Shown here piece by piece: positions 22,720 to 33,778 of a DNA stretch of 64,000 nucleotides. The stretch spans positions 62,001 to 126,000 of the forward strand of contig BCKK01000007.1 of NCBI GenBank assembly GCA_001600615.1, in the 5' to 3' direction. The position numbers and the translations under genes are program-made. The DNA is from Dioszegia crocea (lineage: Eukaryota; Basidiomycota; Tremellomycetes; Tremellales; Bulleribasidiaceae). The notes under the pieces were generated by a model, which was given only the letters and a program-made list of their open reading frames with translations, had not been told where the DNA came from and made no database searches. Every line of letters starts with the position of its first letter. The stretch's first letter is position 1.

Positions 22720-24739
22720 CTACCCCTCAAACCCCCATCCATCCTCCGGATCCACATCCCCCACCTCCTCACCCTCCCCATCTCCCGCTCCATACCCAAA
22801 CCCCCAAACATCATCTCCATCATCACACCACTCCACCACCCCCGCCACGCCCTCGGCCGTCTTACGCACTACGAGTGCCTCAACGCATATCCTCTCTGAT
22901 CCGGGCGGGATGAGTATCTCCACCTTATCATCCCCATCTACCCTATGCCCATTCTCTATCCCGCCTTGCCCATTCCATCCTGTGACTCCTGGGATTTGGG
23001 GTAGATGTGTGCTGGTAGGTGGTGAAGCTGCGTATTCCGTACTTGACCCCAAATCATCCTCTCCATCCTCATCCTCATCATCATCCGCCGAAGATTCAGA
23101 AGGCGGTGACCTAATCCCCACAACAGTCCTCACTTCCGCAAATGATAAAGACAAATTATCAAGTGGGACAGCCAACAGATCCGCCAAAAAAGGATCGGTA
23201 GGTGATGTATCCACCGAGGACGCTGAAGAAGGAGTGACCAATCGCAGTGTCGATAAAGCCGGATGAACCGACGATGACGCCGATACGGTGGATAATCGAT
23301 CAATCCACATTGGATCTTTTCCGTCCCCTTTATATAATTCTAATCGCCTAGCCTCTCGTCTCTCTGCTGATTTTGCAGCTTTTGTGCGGGCTTTTTCTTG
23401 TCGGCTCGAAATCACTTCGGGGGAAAGAGGTTTATGTGTGGCTTTGGGATGTGGAAGGGGAGTTGGCCGGAAGTTGCGTTTCCATTTCCGACGGGAGATG
23501 GGTTGAGGGGGAGTGGGGTCGGGGTTCAGGTCGAGTTCAAGGTGGAAAGGCGGTTCGTCGTTTGCCTCATCCGCGGATATGGCCCGGGTGGACGAGGTGC
23601 GAAGACCACCTGCCGACTCTGACGCCACATCCGAGCGATCACCCATCATCTGCTTCTCCCCTACTCTCAATTCCGCCTTATCCATTCTCCCCTCCAACAC
23701 CGAACCCATCCCGTTTCCTCCGCCATTCGACGGCTTGGACCCTATCATAGGTCCAGACACAACAGCGCCATTGCTAACGCTCCTCGACCCCCGCCTCGGT
23801 AATCCCCTCTCGTCCAAATCTGGCCGCCTGGCCATCCACCCGCTATCCGAAGAGAGCGATAATGCCGATGATGAAGCAGATGAGGGACCGTATGAGCGAG
23901 GAGGAGCAGGACAGAGTACGATTTCTTTCAGGATTAGAACGGTCGCTCCGACTTCTGCGGCCATTTGTTCGAGGGTGTGAAGGGAGGCGTCCATCTCTGT
24001 TCGAGTGAGGCCGATGACTGTTCCGTCGTCTGAGATATCAGCGGCGTCCTAATGAAGAGAAGGAGGATGAGCCAGGAGAGAGGTAGGGAACTGAAGGAAG
24101 AAGATGGTGTAGAGAGTAGAGAGCAAACTCACCCGCTAGTCCAATCTCATAAATAGCCTCATTCCTCCCTTGTTTCAACCTCCACAACATTTGCGTAACA
24201 AGCCTCTCAAACCGATCCGGCGTCGGCTCAATAAGCTTCAGCTTATACTCAATATGTCCCTCTTTGTCACGCTCCGCAGCCAACTTGGGCGTAGAGACCG
24301 CGCCGTTACTTCCGGCATGGCGCAGAGTGGCCGATGTCGAGGGGTGAGAAGGGGTATTGGGGAATAGAGAAGATAGGGTATTGGGATGGATTAGATGATG
24401 ACGCTTTGCCTGACTAGAAGTCTCAAGCAGGCGTCGATCCCACTCGCGCAGGGCGGAAGAGGAGAGATGGGGGATGTCGGAGTTGGGAGGTGTGGAAGAG
24501 GGAATGAGAGCGGGTGAGGGGTCGGAGCTGGAGATGGAAGTGTCGATGGGTGTGTGGGTAGGATGGTGAGGAGGTATGGAAGTCTCGGATAGAGAGTGCG
24601 CAAGGTCTGTCCATGGAGATGGACGACGGGAGATTTCTCCTTTGCCGCCACTGGTACCGATCAGTGTGGTGGACCCAGTCTCCACGCTCGATTGCGTTGG
24701 AGACATGAGTGCTATTGGGCTCATTATGCCTGAACCCAT
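22720..24739 (-). CDS. protein with a GTPBP1/GTPBP2-type N-terminal module but no GTPase domain
   Basis: Two exons (24739-24133 and 24029-22720) give 638 residues. Residues about 160-240 match the segment that precedes the GTPase in GTPBP1 and GTPBP2: EYKLKLIEPTPDRFERLVTQ, then MLWRLKQGRNEAIYEIGLAD, then DGTVIGLTRTEMDASLHTLE, then QMAAEVGATVLILKEI. The rest is Ser/Pro-rich, with a basic patch (SRRKWKRNFRPTP, RQEKARTKAAKSAERREARR) and a C-terminal segment VEILIPPGSERICVEALVVR followed by an acidic tail. No G1-G4 GTPase motifs occur in it or in the flanks. In animal relatives the module supports GTPases linked to mRNA decay and ribosome rescue. The role here is unknown. The gene is divergent from LSM1, an mRNA-decay factor. 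Confidence 0.7.
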
Positions 24740-25276
24740 ATATTAAGTGGAGGCGGTATGTGTGACTCTGTCAAGCCGATATTGCAGGACAAGAGCTCGA
24801 TGATATTTGGCGACTAAGGGTCAAGGTATGTTTGGTTCCTAACCGAGTGATCATTTTGGGGATTTCGGGATCTAGGGTCGAAATTGAAGAGCTTCTTGAG
24901 AGGTATGGTCGGGGCTGAGCTGGAGATTCAGGCGATATCTGACATGACGGTATATGTGGTGTTGTGTAGTGATCTTATGTTGCAGATGTGTGAGATGGGA
25001 AGCAGGACATAGGGGCCCTCGACTCGAGCTCAGCTTTGTGTGGAGAGGTGGAGGTAGGCCAGTATCAAGTACACGTCATGTCGTCCTATTGCCGTTAGGC
25101 GAGCTTGGGTACTGGGTGAGATGGCTATACTCGTACATCATACATCTCTAGTCAATATATACACGCCTCATACACCCCAGCAGCGATAGGAATCACCGGC
25201 CGAATCAGACGAAGAATAGCATCTAGGCTCAGAAGTCCAACAATCAACGCTCAAACCTAATTAGCTACGCCCAACT
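24740..25276. promoter_or_regulatory. divergent intergenic region between the GTPBP1-like gene and LSM1
   Basis: 537 bp between two start codons pointing outward, so it should carry both promoters. The open frame at 24954-25151 is Cys/Trp-rich without homology and is not called as a gene. Confidence 0.5.
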
Positions 25277-26102
25277 ATGGACGCCTTGATTCCTTTCACC
25301 ACCTCTGGTTCACTTGTGGATCTGGTCGATAGTCAGTCTGACAGTTCTGGCCTGTCAAGGCCGGGGCAAATATATTGCTGTGCCTGATACTGATCCTGTT
25401 AGAGAAAGTACTGGTCATTCTGCGAGACGGGCGGAAACTGATTGGTGTTTTCCGGAGTTATGATCAGTTTGGTGAGCCCTCTGAAGCTTTACGATGAATC
25501 GAGCGATAGTAGGGCCCACGCTGATTCTTAAGCCAACTTCCTGGTCGACTCAACTATCGAGCGATTACATTACAAGCAGGACTTCGCGGATCGAGATTTA
25601 GGTTGGTTCAGTCTTGCCGCAATGGGGGTGAATAGACGTGGACTTTGTGTTGACATTTTGCAGGAGTGTTGTTGATAAGAGGAGAGAATGTTGTGGCTCT
25701 GGGTGAAATTGTAAGTCTTGAATCTCACCTGGGATCGTCATAGGTGTGGAGGTGCGGAGGATCTATCCCGTGGGGCTGGACTGGATTGGTGTCGGATGGA
25801 ACTGGACTGGGCCTGAATCATGGAGCTCCACCACCTGACACAACAGGATCTGATAGCGGAGGATATGCTACCTCTACGCCAAGTTCCACTAGAAGAGATA
25901 GAAGGAAGAATAGCCGATGATGCTGTAAGTCTTGTCTGTTCGCACTCGCTCTTAGCCCCTAATCTCACGTCTATCCCTGTCACAAGTCTTTCGATAAACG
26001 CTGATATGGCAGAAACGAAGAGAACGCGACCATCTCATCCGGGATAAGATCCTACAAAAGATGGGATTCGACAGAGAGGGCAGAGAAGGAGATGCCTACT
26101 AG
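25277..26102 (+). CDS. LSM1: Sm-like protein Lsm1
   Basis: The Lsm1 subunit of the cytoplasmic Lsm1-7 ring, which with Pat1 binds oligoadenylated mRNA 3' ends and promotes decapping in P-bodies. Six exons give 136 residues. Sm1 motif: KKVLVILRDGRKLIGVFRSY, followed by DQFANFLVDSTIERLH. Sm2 motif: LGVLLIRGENVVALGEI. The C-terminal tail DLIAEDMLPLRQVPLEEIE...KRRERDHLIRDKIL...GFDREGREGDAY is the Lsm1-specific extension. The exon starting with DLIAED was chosen because only that acceptor (after ...cctgacacaacag) keeps frame. The first donor (gtcagt) is weak. Confidence 0.95.
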
Positions 26103-26589
26103 TCCCCGGTCTGTATCCGGTCAAGAGGGAATTGTGGGCAAAGCGAAAGGCGGGAGGGGTTCTGTCGGGTTCGAGGTTAGCTCTGGTGTTATTATGAGCC
26201 ATATACTGTACCTTTTCATGCATGTCCATAAGGTATAGCGGCGGGCGGGAGGAGAGATCGAGGGAGGATGAAGCGCAGCGGAGATGAGGAGGGATGTCCG
26301 TCCCCGCGCCTTCCCCACGTTTCCCCGCCTCCACCCCGCCTCATCCCCTCACCTCACTCTGCCATTGTCTCGCCTTCCTCTTCCTTACTTCATCCTGCTA
26401 TACATCATCCTGAATATACATAAAGCACACTGATATAATCTCTCAGGTAGCTCAGACCGAATCGAGATACCTGCAGGGATCCCCACAGCCCCTACAACAG
26501 CGACAACCACCCCTTTTCAACCCCTTCACTCCGCTCATCCAACTCCTTCCTTCCTCTCCGACCCTACGCCGGCGACCTACAAGAGAGGG
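26103..26589 (+). other. region between LSM1 and the RING gene; possible missing first exon
   Basis: Just before 26450 there is a strong acceptor (CACTGATATAATCTCTCAG). The frame after it is open straight into the RING protein (SSDRIEIPAGIPTAPTTATT and on). This suggests that the RING gene has an upstream exon here, but I could not find a credible first exon or donor. Confidence 0.4.
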
Positions 26590-28866
26590 ATGACCAAGTC
26601 TGTATCGAGCAGAGTGGTGGAGAATCCCAATGAGGAGTTCGGGGTCATGGAGTTGGTTTCCGGAGGAGGTGAAGGAGGAGGAGGCGGCACCAAGGGGATA
26701 GGAGGGAAAGGGAAGGGGAAGGAAGAAGGGGAGATGCAGTTTCTGGATTACGTGACGTGTAGCTTATGGTGAGTGCCTTACTGATCTCTTTATCGGGTCG
26801 GGAGTCTTGGGTCAGGATGGGTGGAGGCCCAGGCGGAGATTTAGTGACGGGGGAAGGAGAGGAAGGAAGGAGGCGGAATAGGACTTAGCCACGGAGGGAA
26901 AGAAGGTGCTCGGCTGTGATGGAACAAGTCAATCCCACGAGTGACTACCGGTCTTGTTTCCTCAATACCCAAGCTGATATTTTTAGTTCATACCCCTTCT
27001 ACAGCAAAACCGAAGCAGACCGGAAATTCTGGATGACGAGCTGTGGCCATGTCCTATGCGGATCAAGAGATCATACACGTAAGCTCTTCATCAGACGTCT
27101 CCGGATGATGTATGTGATCAAAGCTGATACTACAGATGTCAAGGGTAGATGTACACTCTGCAAAAAGGAGTCAATAGAGGTGTATCCAGTCGACGAGAAT
27201 GTCAGTTAGCTCTTCACTCCCGTATGATGTGCCCTCCAGCTGATAATTCAGATCCATCCCGATTTGAAGGCATGGTTTGGGAGTCCGAAGGGTAATAGCG
27301 GGTCGGTACTGGCGCAGCTGAAACGGACATATGAGGAGCTAGAGCAAGGGACGTTGGCAGTGGCGACTGTGAGTCATGGTCCTAAATGTCGGTTTTGATG
27401 GGCTCAGGCTGATCGTCTCAGTTTCAGACTACTGAACTGATCCGACTGGTTAAGCATCTCAGATTGGCAGATGAGCGTAAAGAGGTCAGCTTTTCCGGAG
27501 ACATGCTGGTCTGAGCCCAAAAGCTGATAAATTGGTAGGAGAATATCAAGTTGGTCAAGGCCGAACTTCAAAAGATGGGGTCGATGAAGAAGGAGTTGGC
27601 AGATACAAAAGCGGCCCTAGCGGAGGCTCAACGAAAGAATGAAGAGTTGGTCAAGTAAGTCAGCTACGAATCTGTCGCTCGCCGCCAGGTCAGACAAAGC
27701 TGACGTACTAGGGAAAACGATCAGCTCAAATCTACCCAACACCGACCCCCTCCTCCTTCTACGCCTTTCCAACATACCTACGCCACACAGCCCTTCAACC
27801 CCCTCACACCCGTCGTTGAGGAAGGCGAAGGGGAATATGGGGAAGAAGGGTATAGCGATAGTGGACCGGCAAGTATCCAACGGTTTGAATTTGGGTTAGC
27901 AAATGATCGGTCGTAAGTTTCCTTGATCAGATCTGCTTTGTTTGCAGTATGTCCTGGTTCCAAGCTTATACCCTTAGTCATCGTCCGGCAACTTTCGACC
28001 AATACTCTACTCCTCGAACTTTACCTCACAGTAGACTCACATTACCGCTCGACAGGCCTATGACGGCTGAACCATATACTGATCGAATGAGGGAGAGTAG
28101 AGGGTCGAGATCTGTCCCTGCTAGGATGAATCTCGAGTGAGTCAATCATCAACATTCTTCAAGCTGCTGCTTCCTTCGATATGGCTGAGAGTTTCGAGCT
28201 GACCCTACTAGGAAATATCGCATGTCCGACCACCCCACTTCAACTTCAACCCCTTACGTCGCTCATCCATACTATCGACCCGGATCCACAATCTCCAGAC
28301 CGGGCAGTGCGAGGCCATTCAGCCTACCGAGGGGCGGGACTGGAGGAGGTTTCGCCTCGGCGCCTGTTCGGCGACAAACGGAGTATAGGCCCGATCGGCA
28401 GATACAGCAAGAGGACGGAAGGGGAAGTCAGGGTGGGCAGGGGAGTCAAGAGGGGAGTGTAGATCACCAAGGTGGATATTCTGGGTCGGGGTCGGGTACG
28501 GGGTTTTTGGAAGGACTGCCTGTTAATGGTCGATCGAACGTTTATGCGCCTGGTGAGTTTGGCTCGTATACTCAGGAGTGGGAAAGAGGTGTTTGATTAA
28601 TGGGGCATTTCGGTTTGATGGAGGAGATTGGAGCGGAAAAGAGATTGGGATCAGGCCGAAGACATTGATAGGGGTCAATCCGTTCTGACCAACAACTGAT
28701 ATTTCTAGGTAACCCCTTCGTCTCTGCAAGTAGTCAACAACCAAACCAGTACAACATTCACAATAACGAGGATGTTGACGATATCGAAAACCACTATCAA
28801 GGACATCAAGCTCAATCGACGCAATACGGCCGAGGAGCGGCACAGCAAAACGACATGAAGTATTGA
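26590..28866 (+). CDS. RING-finger protein of the Zip3/RNF212/HEI10 type
   Basis: A probable meiotic SUMO/ubiquitin E3-like factor acting on synapsed chromosomes to mark crossovers. The N-terminal RING is FLDYVTCSLC, then FWMTSCGHVLC, then GRCTLCKKESIEVYPVDE; the FxTSCGHVxC form and the following HPDLKAWFGSP are typical of this group. A coiled coil follows (RLVKHLRLADERKEENIKLV, then AELQKMGSMKKELADTKAAL). The C-terminal half is Ser/Pro/Gln-rich and disordered, ending GRGAAQQNDMKY. About ten exons join in frame. The start at 26590 is the first Met in frame, but an extra upstream exon is likely. It could instead be a mitotic E3 with similar layout. Confidence 0.72.
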
Positions 28867-29266
28867 ATCCGCGCCTCGCACCGAAAGTCAGAGCAAGAAT
28901 ACGAATGAATGGTGATATGAGATGCTGATGGTGCTGGATGAGGAGGATGGGTCGGGGAGGGAAAGGGAAGGAGAGGGGTTGTGTATACGTGCAGAAGAGT
29001 GGAAGACGATCTGGTGTAGAATTGTGAGCGGGTGGGGACTGATTATGTGCTGTATTAGAGTGTGGACGAAGGGATGAATTGTGTATCTTTCGAAACATGA
29101 GAGTCGATCTGCTTCTATTGACCTTACAAGTCGATGAGGCTGACTGCATGATGCGCGATATGAAGTGATATATTGACCTATTCATGAAAGCCAAACCTGA
29201 CTACAATACCTGCCGCCCTTGTTTTCCCGCCCGGTTGGCTTGTGCGCAACTTCCGCTCGACCTGCC
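28867..29266. other. convergent intergenic region
   Basis: Only 3' ends of the RING gene and of the gene at 29267 are expected. The 223-residue minus-strand frame over 28523-29194 runs antisense to the RING exons and is not supported. Confidence 0.5.
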
Positions 29267-29998
29267 TCATTCTTCATCCTCCGGCTCCACAAGCCCTGCT
29301 TCGGTTTCGTTGAGCATCGCGGCTTTCTCTCGCTCTTCCCGACACTGTGCCTGGTACAATCGCCGCATCTCATTCTTGTCATCGACCGTCAACGAGCCAT
29401 CCTCATTGCGTGGACGTTCGAGAATTCTGCGTCGACGCTCTTCTCGAACGGGGGTGTACTTGTGGACCGTGAGACTCCTTTGCCCAAGTCCCGCTCGGCG
29501 TGCCCTCGCCACCCGATTGTGCTTGTCTAGTCGCGCGCGCTTTTTGGGATCCATGGGTATGGGGGGGACCGGCCCGCTAGGGGCGATGCTGCGATATCCC
29601 GACGCCGTGTTGCCTTCACCCACATCTTTCTACAGGATAACATCAGCTGACGTCTCGAATATACTTGGGGTAACAGAGTGATCTCTTATCTCGCGGATGT
29701 CAGACAAAGAGTAGAGACTTGCCTGTGCAGTACTGAGTAAAGCGCCTTCTGAGTCACCACCCTGGAGCCGGAATGATTGCATTCCCCTAATCGGCTCGAG
29801 CAAGCTGGTAGTTTGGGTTGGCATTGTCGTTGACTCAGATGGCAAATCGGTTCGGGCGTAGTCGTCGTCGTCAGACCCCTCCGCGTCTTGATCGGAGTCG
29901 TATGTCGTGACTTCGTGCACTGCCGCGCTGGCGCCAGCTTCGTCGTCAGTCGACCCATCTGCGTCTCGATCGTTGTCATATGGCATAGTATCGCCCAT
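29267..29998 (-). CDS. hypothetical acidic/basic protein with a GC-AG intron
   Basis: Two exons, about 210 residues. The N-terminal exon (MGDTMPYDNDRDADGSTDDE...) is strongly acidic. The C-terminal exon (GPVPPIPMDPKKRARLDKHN, VARARRAGLGQRSLTVHKYT, PVREERRRRILERPRNEDGS) is basic and helical, ending EAGLVEPEDEE. The join runs LLSTAQ to KDVGEGNTASGY and uses the donor GCAAGT near 29722, with a good CTGAT branch block before the acceptor TGTAG. If the intron is kept, the chain ends ETSADVIL within 30 codons. It might be a nuclear or RNA-binding factor by composition only. I do not recognise the family. ATG at 29998 is preferred because residues upstream are not protein-like. Confidence 0.65.
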
Positions 29999-30643
29999 TT
30001 TGATAGGAGAGTATGTGTACTGATGTGTGAGTGGTTGAGTGGTGGATTGGGGGTGGTAGGAACAGGGAGAGAACAGCGATCGGAGGCGGGACTTTGTATG
30101 GTGGCGAGCCTGCAGTTCCGAGAGTACTCGAGGTATCGGAGTCGACGACACGCATACCACAAAGGAAGATGTACCGCCTCACCCGTCAGCTTTTTGTGAC
30201 GGGCAACGTCCCTTGTGCCTGGACGCCTATGTCCTGTGTCTTCAGGGGTAGGAACAAAGGGTTAGTAAGTGACACAACCGGACCGGATCCCTGCCTATCA
30301 ATCGGCTCTTAGGGTCGAAGCGACTCGAAGATGACTTTTTGGCGGAATCTCATCACCAGTCAAAGATTTTCTGGGCACGACTTTGTAGCTTACCTTCTCA
30401 AGGCCCTTCGTCCTACACGGAGATTACGAACCTTACATGCGCATACAGTATAGTCAACGAATGCTAGATCAAATGCTCAAGGTGTGATGATGATCAAGAT
30501 TTGCCACCCATTTCACGCGTTTGTCATAGTGCTGACGTCATGTCAACATCGTCGTCGCTCTGCCTGACTGAACTTTTCTCACATTACATCTATATACAGC
30601 TCTTCTATCCTACAACCCTACTAGCAGCGAGCTTCCACTCAAG
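29999..30643. promoter_or_regulatory. divergent intergenic region
   Basis: 645 bp between outward-pointing start codons of the acidic/basic protein and the NmrA-like gene; both promoters must lie here. A TATATA element occurs at about 30590, some 50 bp upstream of 30644. Confidence 0.45.
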
Positions 30644-32333
30644 ATGGCAGCCCTAATGTCAAAGATAGACGCAGCAATCCTCGGTCCCCTCTCACCCAAC
30701 GCTACCGCCCGCCGCTCCTCCCCTCGACCACTCTCCGTCCTAGTCTTCACTGCCTCAGGCGATCAAGGTCGTTCAGTCGCTGATGCCCTGGCGTCAGACG
30801 GCGGGTTTGTCGTTACGGCAATAACCAAATTCCCACAGTCTGATGCGGCCCATCAGCTTAAGAATAAAGGTGTGAAGATTGTAGAGGGGGATATGGGGGA
30901 TGTGGCTAGTTATTCTGAGCATTTGGAGGGACATGATGCTGCTTTTATCAGTATGGACTGTGAGTGCAATTTTGACTTGGATCAAGATAGGGGGTTGAGC
31001 AGTGGGGATTATCCTTCATGGCCTGATGTGTAGGGCGGGAGGACGCGATGATGACCTATCTACCATTGTAATTGGGCAGCAGCTGACCATCCCAGTCTTG
31101 GATACCTTCCACCATATCGGTCCCAACATGACTGGCGCCATCGAGCTAGAAGTCCGACTATCTGTCGCTGCACTCGAAGCATGTCATAAAGCTGGTATAC
31201 CCCATATCGTCTATTCGGCCCTGGACGACTTACCGCCAGAAGTGAGAGTTCCGACCTATGTCAGTAAAGCAAAAGGTGCGTCCATGGCTCAGTCTTATTC
31301 TCGACCACTCTATCCCTCATGTATCGCACTATCTAATGGCCATAAGCACCCTCGCCGCTAAACTTTCCTTCGGCTCTTTGCTGATTCATCCAGTCGTCGA
31401 ACACATCAAAGCAACCTCCATACCCTACACCCTCTTATTCACCTCACACCCCTATACCGACATACTCGCATGGGACCTCTTAGCCCCAGCTCCATGTGGC
31501 CACGGCCTAGTATTGAGCATTCCGGCGCCAGACGATTGTGTGATTCCAGGATATGCAGTGGAGCAGATTGGGGATTGGGTTAAAGTGGCGCTGAAGAAGC
31601 CAAAGAAATGGATAGGTGAGTTTTTGGATCCGACTCTGTTTGTGTCTCGGAGCGTGAGAGGTGGATGGGGGAATCAGGAGAGGGACTGGTTATCCTGCTT
31701 GATTGTCCTGAGGCGCGCGGTGACCTTGATTCGAGGGCCTGCTGGACAGACTATTGGACCGGTGATGTTGGCGACTTGAGAAGAGGTGGCGATGCCCCAT
31801 CTGCAATCAATGATCGAGATTCCGCGCTGACACCTACAGGACAAGACATGTATCTCTGCGCCGAAAGCCCCACTGTATCTAAAATGGCGGCGGACCTTTC
31901 GAAAGTCTTGAAGGTGCAAGTGGAGACGTTAGGGTTGAGCAAGGAAGAGTTTTACTCGGCGGAGCACAGGGAGTCGACCGGAGAAGCAATGTGGGCGCAA
32001 TATCGAGTGTGTTATGAACGGTGAGTTTTCTTGACTATTTAGAGGGTCTGTGAGGGGTGGCGGAGTGGGAGAGGAGATTGGAGGTGGGGATAGAGTTGAG
32101 AAACCTGGTGCTTTGATGCTCAAGGGGGAAATGACGAGATTAAGGATCTTAGACAGAGTCGTCATTGGCATTCCAGCTGATTGATCAGATACCTCGATCG
32201 GGACGTTGTCAAATCTGAGAAGATCGCTCCGAGGCAATGGCAATTCAGACAATGGGTCGCGCAGAGTGATGCAGTCAGAGAGATTGCGGCGCCTGTTATG
32301 AAATCTGGGAAGGGTCGGCATCATCATCACTGA
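30644..32333 (+). CDS. NmrA-like NAD(P)-binding protein (first of two)
   Basis: A Rossmann-fold protein of the atypical short-chain dehydrogenase NmrA/HSCARG group, which often senses NAD(P) redox state. Five to six exons join in frame. Markers: LSVLVFTASGDQGRSVADAL, a variant of the GxxGxxG loop; KGVKIVEGDMGDVASYSEHL; AALEACHKAGIPHIVYSALD; VVEHIKATSIPYTLL; and DDCVIPGYAVEQIGDWVKVA. No catalytic YxxxK is visible, which is usual for NmrA sensors. The chain ends GKGRHHHH, a natural His tract. A second NmrA-like gene lies at 41265-42307, but the two are clearly diverged. Confidence 0.85.
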
Positions 32334-32842
32334 GCTGGATGGTGTCGCTGTCGGGGACGAAGTAGTGGAAATTATAATTAGGTTGTAATGTATTGGATTC
32401 TTGCCTTTCTGCGAGGGTGTCGCCTAGGTTCCAAAAACCATTGAAGCGGCGAGTCCAACCTGAGGCTTGAGCAGCTCATCTCTACTTTCCTCCTGCAGGG
32501 ACATGGGTACTGCCAGGCCAGACCATGGGTCTACCGGAAAGCGTACCAGTCAGAGCGATCAGTAAATCCACTCGCGAATGACCCTCCTCATCTTCAGGTG
32601 CGCTGCACACAGCAATGCCCCGAAAATGACTGCATACAGTCTCTACCCGAGCAATGAAAGTCACCCGAGCAGCATCCGGGACTACTCTCCTTATCCTCCT
32701 TCATCTTTCCCCGCTTCTTGCTTTTTCCCAGATTCTGCGCACATCAGCGATGCGTTCTGATGTGTGCCAGATATTGGTAGAATGACCAAAGAGAAAGATG
32801 GCTCACTTTTGGTTATGCGAAATCCATCCTTCAAGTCAGAAT
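32334..32842. other. convergent intergenic region after the NmrA-like gene
   Basis: Lies between two stop codons. No gene or repeat was noticed; short open frames on both strands have no protein-like features. Confidence 0.5.
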
Positions 32843-33778
32843 TTACGATCCGAGACGCATGACTGGTAGTGTCAGCATTTGGCCAATCCGTTCAATCCGC
32901 AGGAGGTGCGCCCAGGCAATGTGGATCTCGCCACAAGGGCAGTGACACCATTGTAACGGCTGTCCTTTGCACTCGACAATCCCTCATCCTTCACCTGATA
33001 TCTCCATCTGCTTCACTCCTCACTCCATCCCACTGGACTCGCAATCTCCGAGACTCAAGACTATAGCACACAAACTCACTCGCATTGATCAGATCACCAT
33101 TCTCCGCCTTAAGCGCCTCCCTCGCCTTGTCCTCCGTGCACCCTGTCTGGGCCACCACGAGCTTGACGTCGTCATCGTCCACCTTGACTTCGCCGCTGCC
33201 TGAGGCTTTGGACTTGCTGTCGCTGGTGTCCTCGAGTTCAGGGGCGCTGTTGATGGAAGGAAGAATAAGTCGGGATTGAAAGTGGTTGGAAAGTACCGGT
33301 GGGATATTGGTAGGGTGAAAGAAGAGTGATCAGCAACATTCCTTCACCCATCAAATCCAACAACCCAATAAGAAACCAAAACTCACTCCTCGCCATCCGC
33401 CATCAACTCCTCAAGGCTCTTAGGCACACCATCCTTAAAGCCGCCAGACTGCTGAGCTGCCTGTGCGGCGCTGCTGCTAGCCTGCAACTGCTGCTGGGCG
33501 CTGATCTGAGCAGCGGACGATGGGTCCTCGAGCTTAGCCTCGCCAAAGACAATGTAACAGTCTGATCCGGGCGCCTTGTAGACCTCGGGGTTGGAGACGA
33601 CGAGAAGGACGTTCTTGGGTCGGCGAAGGGTGACACGCTGGATTCCAGGAACCTTTTTGAGACCCAACCCCTCGAGTGCCTTTCGGGCTTTACGCTCGGG
33701 CTTGGAGTGTAGCTCGACAGTTGCGCCTGCGGGCAGGTCGTCCTCTACGTCGTTGATGTTGAGGTTCTCGATGGACAT
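32843..33778 (-). CDS. EGD2: nascent polypeptide-associated complex subunit alpha
   Basis: The alpha-NAC subunit, which forms a heterodimer with beta-NAC at the ribosome exit tunnel and prevents mistargeting to the ER. The first exon starts [20 protein letters not shown] and holds the NAC domain: [20 protein letters not shown], then [20 protein letters not shown], then [15 protein letters not shown]. After one intron comes the UBA domain: [20 protein letters not shown], then [13 protein letters not shown]. The expected final residues (NAI-M-x-L) are restored only by splicing over about 210 nt to a last exon coding MRLGS at 32843-32861. Retaining that intron would end the chain with other residues. 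Confidence 0.95.

Noticed and set aside
28523..29194. 223-residue minus-strand frame
   Set aside because: Antisense to the RING gene 3' exons and intergenic DNA, with no coherent domain or splice pattern.
29267..29629. Separate gene starting MGEGNTASGYRS
   Set aside because: It is the second exon of the acidic/basic protein: the reading joins in phase with LLSTAQ across a branch-point-containing intron.
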